Below are positions 11,960 to 24,744 of a DNA stretch of 64,000 nt, piece by piece. The stretch lies in NCBI GenBank assembly GCA_030180135.1, contig CM058232.1, positions 97,981,854 through 98,045,853 on the forward strand, in the 5' to 3' direction. The first letter of the stretch is position 1; each line of letters begins with the position of its first letter. The notes beneath the pieces were generated by a model, which worked only from the letters and a program-made list of their open reading frames with translations, did no database searches and was not told the origin of the DNA. Position numbers and translations under genes: made by a program. The stretch comes from Orychophragmus violaceus (Eukaryota; Streptophyta; Magnoliopsida; Brassicales; Brassicaceae).

Positions 11960-14932
11960 GCTCAAGGATTATGAAATGTACAAGAGACCATCTCAAAGAG
12001 ATCAAGGTGATAAAGTTTGGTAAGGTCACGTTCGGTGATGAAGGATAAGGGGCAATACAAGGAAAATGTAAGATACATAATTCAGATCTACCTAAGCTAC
12101 CGAATGTCTATCTGGTGAAAGGTCTCAAGGAGAATTTTATCAATGTGAGCCATCTATGTGACGAAGGATTAATGGTGTTCTCAAGGAGAATTTTATCAAT
12201 GTGAGCCATCTATGTGACGAAGGATTAATGGTGTGCTTCATAATTTGTGACTATAAGGCAATAGATGAGACTTGTGATATCATTCTACAACGGAAAAGGT
12301 CTGGTAATAATTGTTACATGTGTGAGAACAAGACTAAATGTCTTAGTGCAAAGGATGAAATAAATTTAACCACTCTAGTTAAGAATGAGATAGTCTGAGG
12401 GATACCACAACTTAAAGAGAGTAACAAGATGGTGTGTGAAGCGTGCAACAAAGGCAAACAAGTCAAAGGACTACACAAGAAAGTGCTCGATGTTCAGACA
12501 AAACACAGACTGGATCTGGTTCACATGGATTTGATGGGATCAATGCAATTTGAAAGTGTGGCTGGTAAAAGATATGTGTTTGTCTTGGTGGATGACTACA
12601 CAAGATACACATGGGGAAGGTTTATTTGTGGTAAGTCTGACACGATAGACAACTTCGGATTTAGGCACTTCAGTTAATCAATGAGAGAGGTGGAATCAAG
12701 AAAGTCAGAAGTGATCATGGTGGATAATTTCATAATGAAGCCATGAAGGTGTTCTCTGTAGATCATTGATTAGCTCACCAGTTTTCACCTCCAAGAACAC
12801 CACAACAGAACGGAGTAGTAGAGAGGAAGAATCAGATTCTCGAAGAAATGACCAGATCCTGATCCACGGTAATGATGTGCCATTAAAGTTCTGGGCTAAA
12901 GCAATTAACACAGGATGTTACATCATCAACGGAGTGTATGTAAGGAGAGGAATAACCAAAAACACCATATGAGATGTGGAAAGGAAAGACTTCAAACCTA
13001 AGCTAATTTCGTATTTTTGGTTGGAAGTGCTATATACTGAATGACAAAGATCATTTTGGGAAGTTTGACTTACAGAGTGATGAAGGTATTTTCTTAGGTT
13101 ACTCAGGGACTAGTACATCTTTCAGAGTATACAAAACAAGATCTCGCATGATTGTTGAATCAGTTAATGTGGTATTTGATGATTTGTGTCATATGAATCC
13201 TACTAATACACCTTCAGATAGTGACTCAGAACAAGGTGAGCAACACAAGTCCTCAGATGAAAGAACAGAGGAGCAAGAAGAAGTTCCAGAAGCAATTCAG
13301 TCAAAAGGAGTGAAGTCACAAGAAAAAGCCAAACCAAGCAGAACTCAAAAGAATCACCATATCTCAGAAGTTTTAGGGGATGTGAATGATGAGAAAATGA
13401 ATAGAATAGTTAATCTGAACTTCAGAGAAATGGTGCGATTTTCCTGTTTTGTTTCAGTCATAGAGCCTAAAACACATGTTCATGCCTTAGATGATGAGTT
13501 CTGGATTGTGGCCATGGAATAAGAGCTAGATCAGTTTGTTTGCAATGACGTGTGGGAACTTGTACCACGTCCTGAAGGAGTGAACAATGTATGAACAAAG
13601 TGTATTTTCAAAAACAAGATGATGAGAATGGAGTGGTGGTTCAGAATAAAACTCTACTTGTTGCTCAGGGGTACTCTCCGATTGAAGATGTTGATTTTGA
13701 GGAGACTTTTGCACCTGTAGCATGGCTTGAGTCAATCAGGTTGTTTCTTGGAATAACGTTCATTATGAACTTCACTGTATACCAAATGGATATGAAGAGT
13801 GTTTTTCTGAATGTTTTTTTTAAGAAAAGGTGCATGTCGAACAACCAAAAGGATTTGAGGATGCAATCAACCCTGGATATGTGTACAAACTTAAGAAAGC
13901 TCTGTATGATCTAAAGCAAGCACCGAGAGCATGGCATGAAAGACTCACAAGTTTTCTTCTAAAAAAAAGAATGGGATCATTATATAATATCTATGTCGAT
14001 GACATTATCTTCAGAGGAACGTCTCAAGGACTAGTTGATACTTTTGTATTGGATATGACTCAAGAGTTTGAAATGAGTATGGTAGGAGAACTGAAATACT
14101 TCCTTGGATTATAAGTCAACCAAACCAGTGATGGTGTGTTCATCTCTCAGAGCACCTATGCTAAAAATCTGTTAAGGCGGTTCAAATTGGATCAATGCAA
14201 GGAGGCTAGGACACCCATGAGCACCACGACCAAGTTGTCAAGAGATGATGATGGAACTGATGTAGATGTCAAGTTGTATCAAGGAATGATCGATATTCTA
14301 TTATACATGACAGCCATCAGACATGATATGTGTTTAAGTGTAGGAATATGTGCAAGATACCAAGCTAAACCAAAACAAACGCATCTGGAGGCAGTTAAGA
14401 GAATCATCAAGTATGTCAAAGGAATGGTCAATCTGGGAATTTGGTATTTAAAAGGATCCAAAAAACCCATGGTTGGTTACTGCAATGCAGATTGGACAGA
14501 AATTTGGATGATAGGAAGCACTAATGGAAGATGTTTCTTTCTTGGAAATAATATGATTGCATGGATGAGCAAGAAGAAGAATTCTATGTCACTTTCTACA
14601 ACAGAAGCTGAGTATATTGCAATGGGAAGTTGTTGTGTTTAGCTCCACTGGATGAAACAAATGTCAGCCGACTATGGAATTGATTCATGACTACTTCTAG
14701 TTAACTGTGACAATAAGAGTGATATAAGCATCTCGAAGAACCCATTTCAACACTCTCGGACAAAGCATATTAACATAAGACACTATTTTATCCGAGAGCT
14801 AGTGGAGGAAAAACAAGTAGTGGTTGAATACATAGTTACTGATTTGCAACTGACAGATTTCTTTACAAAACCTCTTGATTTAAACCGTTTTATTACTTTA
14901 AGAAACTCAATCGGTGTATGTGAGATGTAATG
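11960..14932 (+). pseudogene. Element A Pol: integrase, reverse transcriptase, RNase H, broken
   Basis: A pre-integrase zinc-finger region (C and H residues at 12290-12480, ending VCEACNKGKQVKG) leads to the integrase core, with HMDLMGSM, VDDYTRYTW and RSDHGG followed by PQQNGVVERKN. These are the acidic catalytic blocks. A divergent linker (13148-13522) precedes reverse transcriptase: EETFAPVAWLESIRL, YQMDMKSVFLN and, after a frameshift near 13830, the catalytic YVDD. RNase H follows (TRPM-like region, MSLSTTEAEYIA, later FTKPLD near 14870). Together these would copy element RNA and insert the DNA. Frameshifts and stops are spread throughout, so no active enzyme is expected. Confidence 0.85.
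12123..12234 (+). repeat. 56-bp tandem duplication inside element A pol
   Basis: The segment 12123-12178 (TCTCAAGGAG to AATGGTGT) is repeated immediately at 12179-12234 without change. It shifts the pol frame, is short and looks recent compared with the element, and lies in the region leading to the pre-integrase zinc finger. Confidence 0.9.
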
Positions 14933-15860
14933 GTTTGTCAAATGTACAAGACTGATACATGCACTAATTCATGAAACACATCAAGCTATGATTTAGTTTG
15001 GAGTCAGGATAACTAGTGGAAAAGAATTGCCTGTTGTGCCGTCTTGTCTCATGTACAGTACAAGTTTCTCGAGTGAGACTCAAAGACAGAGATACAAATA
15101 AGCTATGAGTTGATATCCTGAGAAGTCAAGTGATGGAATTAACTCTTGCAATAGCTCAGTTACTGATTCAAAGAAGAATAAATAAAAAAACAACAACAAA
15201 GGGAATGAATATGGCGGTATCACTCGAAGGATAAAGGTTGAAAACTTCTTGAGGCAAGATAAAGGCATGAGAGTGTAAAAGCAAGTCAATGGAAGAATGA
15301 TGGCCAAGTGCAGAGAATCATATGAGCAAAGTATATGAACTGAGACATGTGAAGTGTCAGTTCCTAACACACACAACACTGATTTGTGGATTAAAATAGA
15401 GAAAGGTATGTCTTTTATGTAAAAAAATCCAGTGCATCAGTAAATATGTAGGTAATTCACTATAGTTAATTACCATTGCCTTAAGATAGAATATGGTTGA
15501 TCTCATATAGTCATTTCTGAATAAGTGGTTCTAATAAATCATATAAGTGCTGCAGTGAACATAAAATATGGTTCAAGTCGGTTATCCTTGGTTCGGAGTT
15601 GGTTGGCAAGAAACAAAAATCCGAGATTCGTGAGAACTAAATAGGAAAAGAAGATTTGAATTTTAAAATTCAAAATATTTGGAAAATCCATCTCCCAATC
15701 AAATCGCATGCAAAAAGGAAACAAAATCTCTGACATAGATTCTGCCTCAGCTAATAAAAGAGGGAGAAAGCAAAAGAAAAATCAAAATTTCCCTAAATCA
15801 GAACTCCGACGAAACAATGCTTCTTCTCTGTTCAAGCTCTCTCGGTTCAATCTTCGAAAA
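14933..15860 (+). other. Element A spacer between pol and env-like ORF
   Basis: About 0.9 kb without a recognised domain separates the pol end from the env-like start. Sireviruses usually carry such a spacer. No splice acceptor can be named with confidence. Confidence 0.5.
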
Positions 15861-17096
15861 ATGACCATGGTGCATGCGACCAGAAGAGGTAAATTATCTA
15901 GACTTAACGACAAGCTCAGTCTCAGCCGGAACAAACACCGCCGCAATTGATTGATGACTCAAGCTCAGAGGAAGAAGTGCTGCCACCCAGAAACCCTAAT
16001 ATTGTTTCCAATCAGATTATGGGTGAGACTCAAAAGACTAGCACGAACTCGTTTGCAACGGCCCAAGAGGTGGAAGTAATAGATCCGGTGGAAGATTGTG
16101 TCGTAAAAGATAAAGGGAATGATGAAGCTCAGTTATGTCATATCTCAGAGCCAGATAATCAACAGCCCAAGCCGCCGTATGATCCTGAAATAGAGGAAAT
16201 CCAGTTAAAAGAGTCGTCTAAGGAGGGCAACAAGGAAGCTGAGTCAGTTCGTCAAGATGACAAGGCTGAAAAGAGCATGTCTGAGGAGATAGACAAACAG
16301 GAAAAAGAAGCAGTCGATGGCTTATCTTCTCTGCTCACAGATAACAATCCCCTAGCCGTGGTTCTTGTTGATCCAATTGATGAAGCACAAATCAATGCAG
16401 ATCATCCTGAGCAGAACACAGGAAACGAGCAGTCTGAGCCAGTCACAATGCCTAAGAATAGGAAAGCCAGGAAGCAAGTGAGACCCATTCCTGATCAGAA
16501 GAATTCTCATACTGAAAAGACAGAAGGAGACAAGCCGGTTCAGAAGAAGAAGAAGAAGAAGAAGAAGAAATCTTCTAAGACAGTTGGTCCCTCTACCTCA
16601 ATTGTGCATCAGTATGTGCCAAAAAATGTATTTACTTCCAAGCGCTTTCCATCCAGAGAGGTCCAATCCAAGTATGCTATGTTTAAGGAACGCATAATCT
16701 TAGCTGAACGGATAGTAGACTTTGTCGAAACAGATAAGTGGGGGTATCTAGGCGTGATCAATATAGGAATGTTGAGAAGTACTGTTGATGGGCTGATTGG
16801 ATATGTTCCTGATATTGTGAAAGATTTTTACACCAATCTGCCTAAGTCTAGCTCAATTGTCTCTGATAAAGGAGTCAGAGTCTTTCTGCGTAAAAGGATG
16901 TATGAGTTTTCTCCTGCGCAAATCAATGCTTGCCTTGACTTAGATCCTATGAGAAATACTGAATTAAGAACTGATGCAAGCATTGATGCAGTCTCCCATG
17001 ACACACTGGCCAAGTATCTGACTGAAGGACAGAAGAAAACCTGGGCAAGAATGAAGTCGGTGGATCTTCCTCCGAAGTATGCAGCTTTGACAGTTA
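15861..17096 (+). pseudogene. Element A env-like ORF, N-terminal part
   Basis: A start near 15861 (MTMVHATRRGKLSRLNDK) is followed by a one-base frame change near 15918 and then a long frame to 17096. The product is hydrophilic and acidic for about 190 residues. It then has a run of nine lysines (16541-16570, an AAG microsatellite) that could act as a nuclear signal, and a conserved globular part with FPSREVQSKYAMFKER and WGYLGVINIGMLRSTVDGL. This matches the env-like protein class of Sireviruses such as Endovir; whether that class has any envelope role is unknown. Element E interrupts it at 17096, and the rest lies at 57520-58160 and stays in frame across the junction. Confidence 0.75.
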
Positions 17097-17357
17097 TGTT
17101 GGATCACCTAGGATCTAGGGTTCGTTATATTGAAATTACCAACCTCGTTCTTACCTTGAACTGGCAGCGGAATGATTGGTGACGAGATCAGTAAGCGACT
17201 CGGATGCTTCGCCTCTACCAAATACACACGCACACAAACCTGGAAAGCCGGGATGCTAGTGCCGGATCTTTGGGATTCTGAGTTTTTGGTGTTTCTGCTT
17301 TCTCTGTCAAGAAAAAGACGACTACTACTGTTCTAGGTCGAAACTCTTGTTTTATTT
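17097..17357 (-). repeat. Element E 3' LTR, outer part
   Basis: This starts TGTTGGATCACC on the plus strand and is interrupted by F after TTATT. It matches 48258-48517 and 56902-57161. With 24361-24744 it makes a 640-bp LTR, the same size as the 639-bp partner. Confidence 0.88.
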
Positions 17358-18091
17358 GTTGGGATTATGCCCTGAAATCACATTGTACTTACTCTAGAGA
17401 TAGTTGTATTGTCGAGATCGGACAATTCATGTGATACTAGGTAGTCATAATGTTTTGCTAGAAACCGCTTAAGACAAATGAGTTGTAACTCATTTCTAGT
17501 ATCGTGTGAACCTACAGGGTCACACACCTAATCAAGTTGGATACACTTGGTATGGGATTGATCATTGGCATATGATCCGATCAATGTGTATTGGATACAC
17601 ATTGATATCGTGTTTTAAGAGATGTGTCGATCGATGCCCTTGGTGCATCGATCGATATAAGATGTGTGTCGATCGACACCAATAGGTGTGTCGGTCGACA
17701 CGAGGGCGAAACCGAAACTGATGTTTCGGTTTACCTCGAGGTCAATATATAAACGAGTTTTATATTTCGACCTAGGTAAGCGTGCCGTCGCAGACAGTTT
17801 TCCTTGACAGAAAACTGATCCTCTTTCTCCAGAAAACATAGAAATACCAAGAGATCCGATTCCCGGCGCTAGCATCCCGGCGGATTCCAACTTGTGTGCG
17901 TGTGGACTACGATAGAGGCGCAGCGATTGAGGCGCTCCACAGATCTCGTATTACCTGATCATTCTTCCGCTGCAAATCTCTAGGTAATCACAAGGTCAGA
18001 TCTATGATTCATTTAACTAGACCCTAGATCCGAGGCTTCGGGAACCTAACAGCAATTCTGAATCGGGTAGAATTGGCTCCGAGTTCCTTCA
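17358..18091 (+). repeat. Element F 5' LTR
   Basis: It starts TGTTGGGATT and ends TTCCTTCA. It contains two CGATCG-type palindrome pairs (cores at 17628/17649 and 17670/17692), which are also present in the 3' LTR. TATATAAACGAG near 17745 is a good TATA box. Confidence 0.9.
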
Positions 18092-18092
18092 G

Positions 18093-18105
18093 TAGTATCA
18101 GAGCC
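18093..18105 (+). other. Element F primer-binding site
   Basis: TAGTATCAGAGCC lies one base after the LTR. It is the Copia initiator-tRNA site TGGTATCAGAGCC with one G to A change. Confidence 0.8.
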
Positions 18106-18220
18106 TTAGGGTTTTATCATTGAATTAGCATGTTTAGTAGAATTTGATGATTTAAATTCGTTCATAAGATAGTATGAATAAGAACAGGTTAGATCGATTC
18201 AGATCAAAATCGATTCTGTG

Positions 18221-18440
18221 TTTTCGCACAGTGTCGATCGACACACTAGGTGTGTCGGTCGACACAGAATGGCGAATTCGACAAAATCGGCGGCTAGGTT
18301 TTTCGCGAAGAAAAACCAAAAGCCTACTGTGTCGATCGACACTGATTGAGTGTCGGTCGACACAGAGCAGATTCGGTCGAGTGTCGATCGACACAGGTTA
18401 GTGTCGATCGACACAGGTTAGTGTCGGTCGACACAGACCT
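18221..18440 (+). repeat. CGATCG palindrome pairs in F leader
   Basis: TTTTCGC (18221) and GGCGAATT (18271) flank two palindromes, GTGTCGATCGACAC and GTGTCGGTCGACAC, with cores 21 bp apart (18235 and 18256). Further units follow at 18331-18365 and 18380-18435. Each unit is self-complementary, and units pair two by two. The function is unknown; see the findings for the cross-element pattern. Confidence 0.85.
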
Positions 18441-19571
18441 AGCGAATGGTTAATCGGTTCAATTAGATTGGACCGGTTATCATGCTTGGTTAAGTCCGAA
18501 TAGATCGGTTTAAATTGAATGAATTGGTTCAATTGGATTGAACTGATTGTCTCAATTAGCATGAACCGATGGGTTAAATCAATCTGATTGGATAAAACGG
18601 TTCAATTGAATTGGACCGGTTATCGCAATTAGTATAAACCGATTTGAATGGTTAAGATCAGTTGATCTGATAAGTCGGTTCAATTGGATTGGACCGGTTA
18701 TCAAAACTGTCTTCGGTTTAGGTCTATGTCGACCGTCACACATGGGTTGTGTTGATCGACATGACCGGTTCAACAAACCGGGTTAATTGGATTAATCGGT
18801 TATTGAAGTCAGGTTAAGTTTGGTGAGACATAGTCTGCGTCGATCGACACAGAGCTCGAAATTCTGGTTGTTGAACCTTGAATTTGCAGAAACCAAACTA
18901 GACTTAAACCTTGATGAAAGATTAGCTTCAGAATGGTCAACTGTCAAGACTCATTTCGTTGTGTGATGGTCTAGCCAAGAGCTTGGTGTCCACAATTAGG
19001 TGAGTAAGGCAGGTAATTATGTTGATGGACTTGTGGTGCTTGACATCAACAATTACATGACCTAATAGGTTGATTTGCTAACCTTTCAGAGTTTAGTTTC
19101 CTCAACTAAACATCAAGTGACCTTGATGTCTTGCCCAATCTCGTCTACTGTCAAGACTCGGTTCATTGTTGGATAGTCTTGGAGTCCTTGGTATCCACAG
19201 TGAGTTGAGCAAGGCAGGTGTTCATTGATAGACTCGTAGTGCGACTGTCAATGATCACAAGACAGAAGAGATCGTATTACTTGACTGGGCTATCAGAAGT
19301 TCTGGGCCTAGAGACATCAGAGTAGATGAGACATGGATTGTCTTATCTGCGACTAAGAGTTGTACTGGGTATAATTAGCAATGATTTGCTTACCTAGATA
19401 ACTAAATTTTGGGTGATGACGAGTCGTCCACTCAGAATTTGGTGAAGTGTGGATCTTGGATCATTGTATTCATAGAGGAAACATTGTTTGAATATAATGC
19501 GAGTTTTCTTATTAGATAAGATTTCTCATGATATACATAACTAAATCTTTGTTTTTCTTGGATTTCAGCTT
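18441..19571 (+). other. Element F 5' leader, non-coding
   Basis: This stretch consists of CAATTGGATTGGACCGGTTAT-like imperfect repeats (18450-18800) and two more palindrome units (18720-18765, 18840). Decayed direct repeats around 18940-19260 follow. No coding frame is seen before gag at 19572. Long leaders of this sort are also present in E. Confidence 0.6.
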
Positions 19572-20426
19572 ATGTCTATGACTACTTTCTCGTTGCGATC
19601 CGTCCTTGAGAAGGACAAGTTAAATGGATCCAACTTCCTGGATTGGTATCGGAATTTGAGATTAATCCTCAAGCAGGAGAGCAAGGACTATGTCCTTGAG
19701 AAAGCTCTTCCAGAAAGGCTTGGGACCAATCGCTCGCGTGCAGTATATAATGCTTGGAATAAGCATTATATTGATGTGGTAGATGTGCGTGGTCTGATGT
19801 TGGCTACCATGAACTCGGACTTGAAGAGTCAATACGAGAACGTGGAGTCGCCAATAGAGATGATCACCAGCCTGAAACTGAAGTTTCAGGATCTGGCACG
19901 AGTTGAGAGATTCCAGATGGTGAAGTCTCTCACTGGGTGTAAGCTACCAGAGGATGCTCCAGTAAGTCCTCATGTCATTAAAATGATGGGTTACATTGAT
20001 AACCTGGGGAGACTGGATTGTCCTGTCAGCTTGGAGTTGGCAACTGACATCATTCTGCAGTCACTGCCGTCAAGTTATGATAAGTTCATAAAGAACTATA
20101 TCAAGAAAGGCTTGACGAAGACGTTGACTGAGCTGCATGGCATGCTCAAGACAGCAGAGCAAAACATCAAAAAGGGTAAAAGATTTGAGAAATCTTGTTT
20201 AGACAAGGGTGATGGCAAGGCCGTTCAGATTTGGAATCGGGATAAACCTGTGTCATCTTTTAAGCCCAAGTCAGGCCCATCTGATGTTGATAAATGCTGC
20301 TACTGTAAAGAGTTTGGGCATTGGAAGAGAAATTGCATTAAATTCTTGGAAGATTCACAAGAGATGGAGAAGATGTATGGTACTTCTTCTTCAGGTATTG
20401 TGTTATTGTTTCAAGTTCTACGTTAG
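19572..20426 (+). CDS. Element F Gag (UBN2-type capsid and CCHC knuckle)
   Basis: An open frame of 284 codons starts MSMTTFSLRSVLEKDKLNGS. The DUF4219/UBN2-type Copia capsid region (NFLDWYRNLRLILKQE, then LKSQYENVESPIEMITSLKL and LQSLPSSYDKFI) fills residues 15-200. The knuckle CCYCKEFGHWKRNC lies near residue 240. Gag would form the particle and package RNA. The start is chosen because the same ATG position begins gag in element E (45874). It has no internal stop, unlike the downstream pol remnant, which would fit selection or recent activity as a non-autonomous element, although F's LTR divergence argues for decay since. The product ends soon after the knuckle. Confidence 0.82.
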   Translation: MSMTTFSLRSVLEKDKLNGSNFLDWYRNLRLILKQESKDYVLEKALPERLGTNRSRAVYNAWNKHYIDVVDVRGLMLATMNSDLKSQYENVESPIEMITSLKLKFQDLARVERFQMVKSLTGCKLPEDAPVSPHVIKMMGYIDNLGRLDCPVSLELATDIILQSLPSSYDKFIKNYIKKGLTKTLTELHGMLKTAEQNIKKGKRFEKSCLDKGDGKAVQIWNRDKPVSSFKPKSGPSDVDKCCYCKEFGHWKRNCIKFLEDSQEMEKMYGTSSSGIVLLFQVLR

Positions 20427-20459
20427 TATTGGATACTAGTTGTGGTACTGATATTTTTG

Positions 20460-22260
20460 AAATATGCAGGACATAAGCGACAGTAGAACGTTGAAGAGAG
20501 GACAAGTGGAACTGTGTGTCTGGTATGAAGCAATGGTTGCTACATGAGCCGTAGAGATTCTCCACTTGTAGGAGCCTTTCATACTTGGTTTTAGAAATTA
20601 AGTAATTGCTACTATGTATCTGCCTTGTGCAGAGATGTCTTTCATATTCTTGTAAGAATTTGGATGTTTTTCATTTTGATAAAAGACAAGTTTTGTTCTT
20701 TAAATCTAAATGAAATATTCTATGGTAGCACCCCGTTTAGAATGGGTTTTATATCTTAAACCAATGTACGCTTGTACATATAACATAAATGCCAAACACT
20801 TTAAGTCTGATGACTTGAAGTCGATTTTTCCTTGGCACAGTCGTTTTGACCACATAGAGTGAAGCGAATTCAAGAGTTCCATAGCTTTTGGGCTCATTTG
20901 ATTATAAATCATTTGAGACATGAATTCTGCTTACTGGGCCAAATGACTAAGGCCTTTTAGCAGAGCTAAAAGAAAACGGGCCAGAGGCTTATTGGGCCTT
21001 ACACGTACTGATGTATGCTGACCGATGAGCATTAGTGCTAGAGGAAATCTTCTGTACTTCTTTACCTCATTGATGGCATCAATAAGTATGGATGTGTTCA
21101 TTTGATGAGACACGAGTAGGAATCCCTTGAGGAGTTCCAAGATGAAGTGAAGAACCGATTTGACAGAAGTATTGAGATTCTCGATTAGATCGCGGAGGAA
21201 AATACTTGAGTCGAGAATTGGGTGATCATCTGACAGAATGAATCGGATCTTATTAGATATGCTCCGATTAATGATGAGTCACAGGAATCTTCCATAATCA
21301 TTTAAAAATACATTCTAAAATGTCTGTCTTTGCGCAGAAAAGGGTTTCAATCAGAATCAATTGAAAGACACCACATTGGATGTGGACTGGAAGTTTTTCA
21401 AGTAAGTTGTTTCTGATGATTTGGGGATGATAGCTAATAAGCTTGAACCCAAATCTGATAAGTGCTACCTCGCTGGTTTTCCCAAGGAAACCGAGGCTTA
21501 CTACTTTCATAACCAATCCGAGAACAAAGATTTGTTGTTCGGAACTGTGTCTTTGAGAAAGATCGTACTTTCAAAAAGGAACAGTGGGAGTAAAAGTACA
21601 CATCGAAGAAATTCGATAAACACAGGAAGCTGCTCAACCTGTTGAGGGAGAGCAACGGTGAGATCTACAAAGTGATGTAGGATCTACACCTGTGGAGCCT
21701 GAAATTCGCAGATCCGAAAGGATCCGTCACTAACTCGAGAGTGATTTCTCGTAGCCGATTGTCGTGATCTGTTGATCATTGAAAAGTGACGAGCATGCGA
21801 AATTCAAAGAAGCGATGGTGAGCCCCAACTCCGAAAAATTGGCTGGGTATGCATGTTAGCTTCACCGATCCATTTCTGGATTAAAGCAAACATCTTGGAG
21901 TTGGAATCAACATTCTGATAATGTGGTCAAGAGTTTTGACTTGATCAGAATAGAAATGAAACCATGCGTTTACAAGAAGACTAGTGCGAGCGTAATTGCA
22001 ATTCTCAGACCGTATGTACGTAATGTACTTAATCTCATAAACGACGTTCCGACGCTAAAGTCTTGTCAAGATTTGGGTCGGAAGTCAAAATAAAAGATGG
22101 ACATGGGAGAAGGCCGTAAAGTTCTTGGAATAAGGATCCATTGGAATGGATCAGAAAGGTTAATTGGATCATGTCAAAATCCTTATGTTGATAAGGTATT
22201 GGACAGTTCATATGTGCTTAATTCCAAGAATGGCTTCATACCAAATGTCTTATGGCAATA
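20460..22260 (+). pseudogene. Element F degenerate pol remnant
   Basis: Short stretches recall E's pol. Positions 21430-21640 give KLEPKSDKCYLAGFPKETEA and RNSGSK, matching the integrase C-terminal region of E at about 27490-27350. The protease, integrase core and reverse transcriptase are otherwise missing or scrambled, and stops are dense in all frames. Total length is about half that expected for Copia pol. Confidence 0.7.
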
Positions 22261-23625
22261 ATCTAAGCGAGATGAAGTGTCTTGGACACTGGCTGAGCAA
22301 GCAACAATATTAGCAAGATGAAGTGTTTTTTGAACACCGGCTGAACTAGTATTAATGAGTGTGATTGCTTATGCTGCTGCAATAGATCCATCATAAATGC
22401 CATATTTTGCGCTCGTCTAGATGCAGCTAACGCATAGAGCATGACGAGAAAATACCAATATGTTCCGGTAATAGTCACTGAACAGTTACCAGAAATATCC
22501 CAAGTGTTTGAGGAACTCTAAGGATAGGTTCGTGGTGAACTGATAAAGTGACGAACCAATTGAAAGTAGTTAGACGGACAAAGATGATTTCCGGTTCTAC
22601 CTGGTTATGTCTCTTTGTCTGAATAGCGGTGCTATCTGTTGGAAAGGCTCCAAGCAGTGGACCATAGAATAGAGCTTTTATCTGAATGGCGGTGTGGTTT
22701 GTTTGAATTGTTTCAAGCAAGAACACCGCAGAGTCTCCCACAACCTAAGCACGAGATTTATTCTCTTGCTGTAGGTATTAGATATCTGAAGAGATGATCT
22801 TGATTCTAGTGGGAGTTATTTAGTTATGTTATGATCTTTACACAGACATGCTATGGCAAAGTTTGTGTAAGTTAAAACTTACATCGGTATTATTTAATTA
22901 TTGGATAATTAAGTAATGGTCCCAAAGTATTTTATGGTCATCATATAGGTCATCAAGTTGAGGACTTGATCATAAAACCCTATAAGTAAAAGATGACATA
23001 AATTACGATTGTCCCTAGTCGAGGTTGTTGAAGTGGGACACCAATAACCGCGCGAGACTAGCATGTGAGGTGACTGTTGGACTAAGTTTCATGGAGTCAA
23101 TGATATGATTATCACAGTCAATCACATAGATATATGTTGATGAACATATGATCGGACATGACCCGCTAATGAGAACTCCACAGGATAGTTATATCAGTGT
23201 CATGGGAGGTTCTCATTACGACTATAGAGTATAGTCCTTAGACCTGAGTTCATCATGCTTTCTACCATATGAATTGATACGCTTTGACCTTGTCAAACGT
23301 CGTTCCGTAACTGGCGGCTATAACGGCATTGCTTATACGTATCATGAAGTATGTGTAGAAACAGGGATGGAACAAGATGGGATTTGTCCCTCCTGTAACA
23401 GGAGATAAATATCTCAGGGCCCATCGAAGATTTGATACTGAGAAAATGCATGGCCGTGCTCAAACGAGGTGATTGTCAGTCGTTTGTTATATCAGTATAG
23501 ATCAGGAGTTCGATGAATATGATATTGGCTATAATAAGGATGACACAGTCTCTTGCCTTATGCCATATCGATATATAGAGACGAAGGGATTATAGGAATA
23601 GGTGATTCCAGTACAAGTGGGAGAT
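22261..23625 (+). other. Element F 3' non-coding region with polypurine tract
   Basis: No domain is seen. From about 22800 it resembles E's 3' untranslated region (24745-25560 on the minus strand), for example the part around CATGCTTTCTACCATATG. The last bases before the LTR, CAAGTGGGAGAT (23614-23625), form the usual Copia polypurine tract. Confidence 0.65.
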
Positions 23626-24360
23626 TGTTGGGATTATGCCCTGAAATCACATTGTACTTACTCTAGAGATAGTTGTATTCTCGAGATCGGACAATTCATG
23701 TGATACTAGGTAGTCATAATGTTTTGCTAGAAACCGCTTATGACAAATGAGTTGTAACTCATTTCTGGTATCGTGTGAACCTACAGGGTCTCACACCTAA
23801 GCAAGTTGGATACACTTGGTATGGGATTGATCATTGGCATATGATCCGATCAATGTGTATTGGATACACATTGATATCGTGTTTTAAGAGATGTGTCGAT
23901 CGATGCCCTTGGTGCATCGATCAATACAAGATGTGTGTCGATCGACACCAATAGGTGTGTCGGTCGACACGAGGGCGAAACGAAACTGATGTTTCGGTTT
24001 ACCTCGAGGTCAATATATAAATGAGTTTTATATTTTGACCTAGGTAAGCGTGCCGTCGCAGACATTTTTCCTTGACAGAAAAACTGATCCTCTTTCTCCA
24101 GAAAACATAGAAATCCCAAGAGATCTGATTCCCGGCGCTAGCATCCCGGCGGATTCCAACTTGTGTGCATGTGGATTACGATAGAGGCGCAGCGATTGAG
24201 GCGCTCCACAGATCTCGTATTACCTGATCATTCTTCCGCTGCAAATCTCCAGGTAATCACAAGGTCAGATCTATGATTCAATTAACTAGACCCTAGATCC
24301 TAGGCTTCGGGAACCTGACAGCAATTCTGAATCGGGTAGAATTGGCTCCGAGTTCCTTCA
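23626..24360 (+). repeat. Element F 3' LTR
   Basis: The 735-bp partner of 17358-18091 ends TTCCTTCA at 24360 and is followed by the TTATT duplication. It carries the same two palindrome pairs near 23898 and 23940, one unit mutated (GATCAATAC). Confidence 0.9.
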
Positions 24361-24744
24361 TTATTAAGACCTAGAATCACTCAAAACGGGCCGACTCGTT
24401 TAAGTCATAAAATCGAAACGTCTGTTTCGAATACCCGATCTGTGTCGACCGACACACATACTGTGTCGATCGACACACCACCACATACTCGATATTAATG
24501 TGTATCCAATACACATTAACATGATCATTACTATAATGATCATTCCCATATTTTAGCTTCCAGTTTGATTAGGTGTGTGACCCTATAGGATCATATAATA
24601 CTGGCAGTAAGTCTACAACTTACAGATTGCAAGAGGCTTCTAGCAAAACATTGCAACAGCCCAGTATTATACGAATGTCTGATCTCGACACACAACTATC
24701 ATCAGGAGTGAGTACAAGTGTGCTTTCAGGACACTATCCCAACA
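24361..24744 (-). repeat. Element E 3' LTR, inner part
   Basis: This continues E's LTR after F and ends CCCAACA (TGTTGGG on the minus strand) at 24744. It holds one palindrome pair (cores 24446 and 24467). On the minus strand it is preceded by GTGGGAGAT, E's polypurine tract, at about 24745-24758. Confidence 0.9.

Larger units (their letters stand above)
17358..24360 (+). mobile_element. Element F: Copia element with degenerate pol, inside E's 3' LTR
   Basis: F has LTRs of 734 bp (17358-18091) and 735 bp (23626-24360) and a perfect TTATT duplication (17353-17357 and 24361-24365). Its LTR start (TGTTGGGATTATGCC) resembles E's (TGTTGGGATAGTGTCC on the minus strand), and its Gag is close to E's, so F and E are sister families in opposite orientation. 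Gag is open, but the rest of pol is collapsed and full of stops, so F would have depended on a relative. The LTRs differ at about 20 of 734 positions by hand count. Confidence 0.9.

Noticed and set aside
18174..18401. Short frames on both strands of F's leader
   Set aside because: They are made by the palindrome repeats (SIDT, SVDT-like residues) and are present on both strands, as expected for palindromic DNA.
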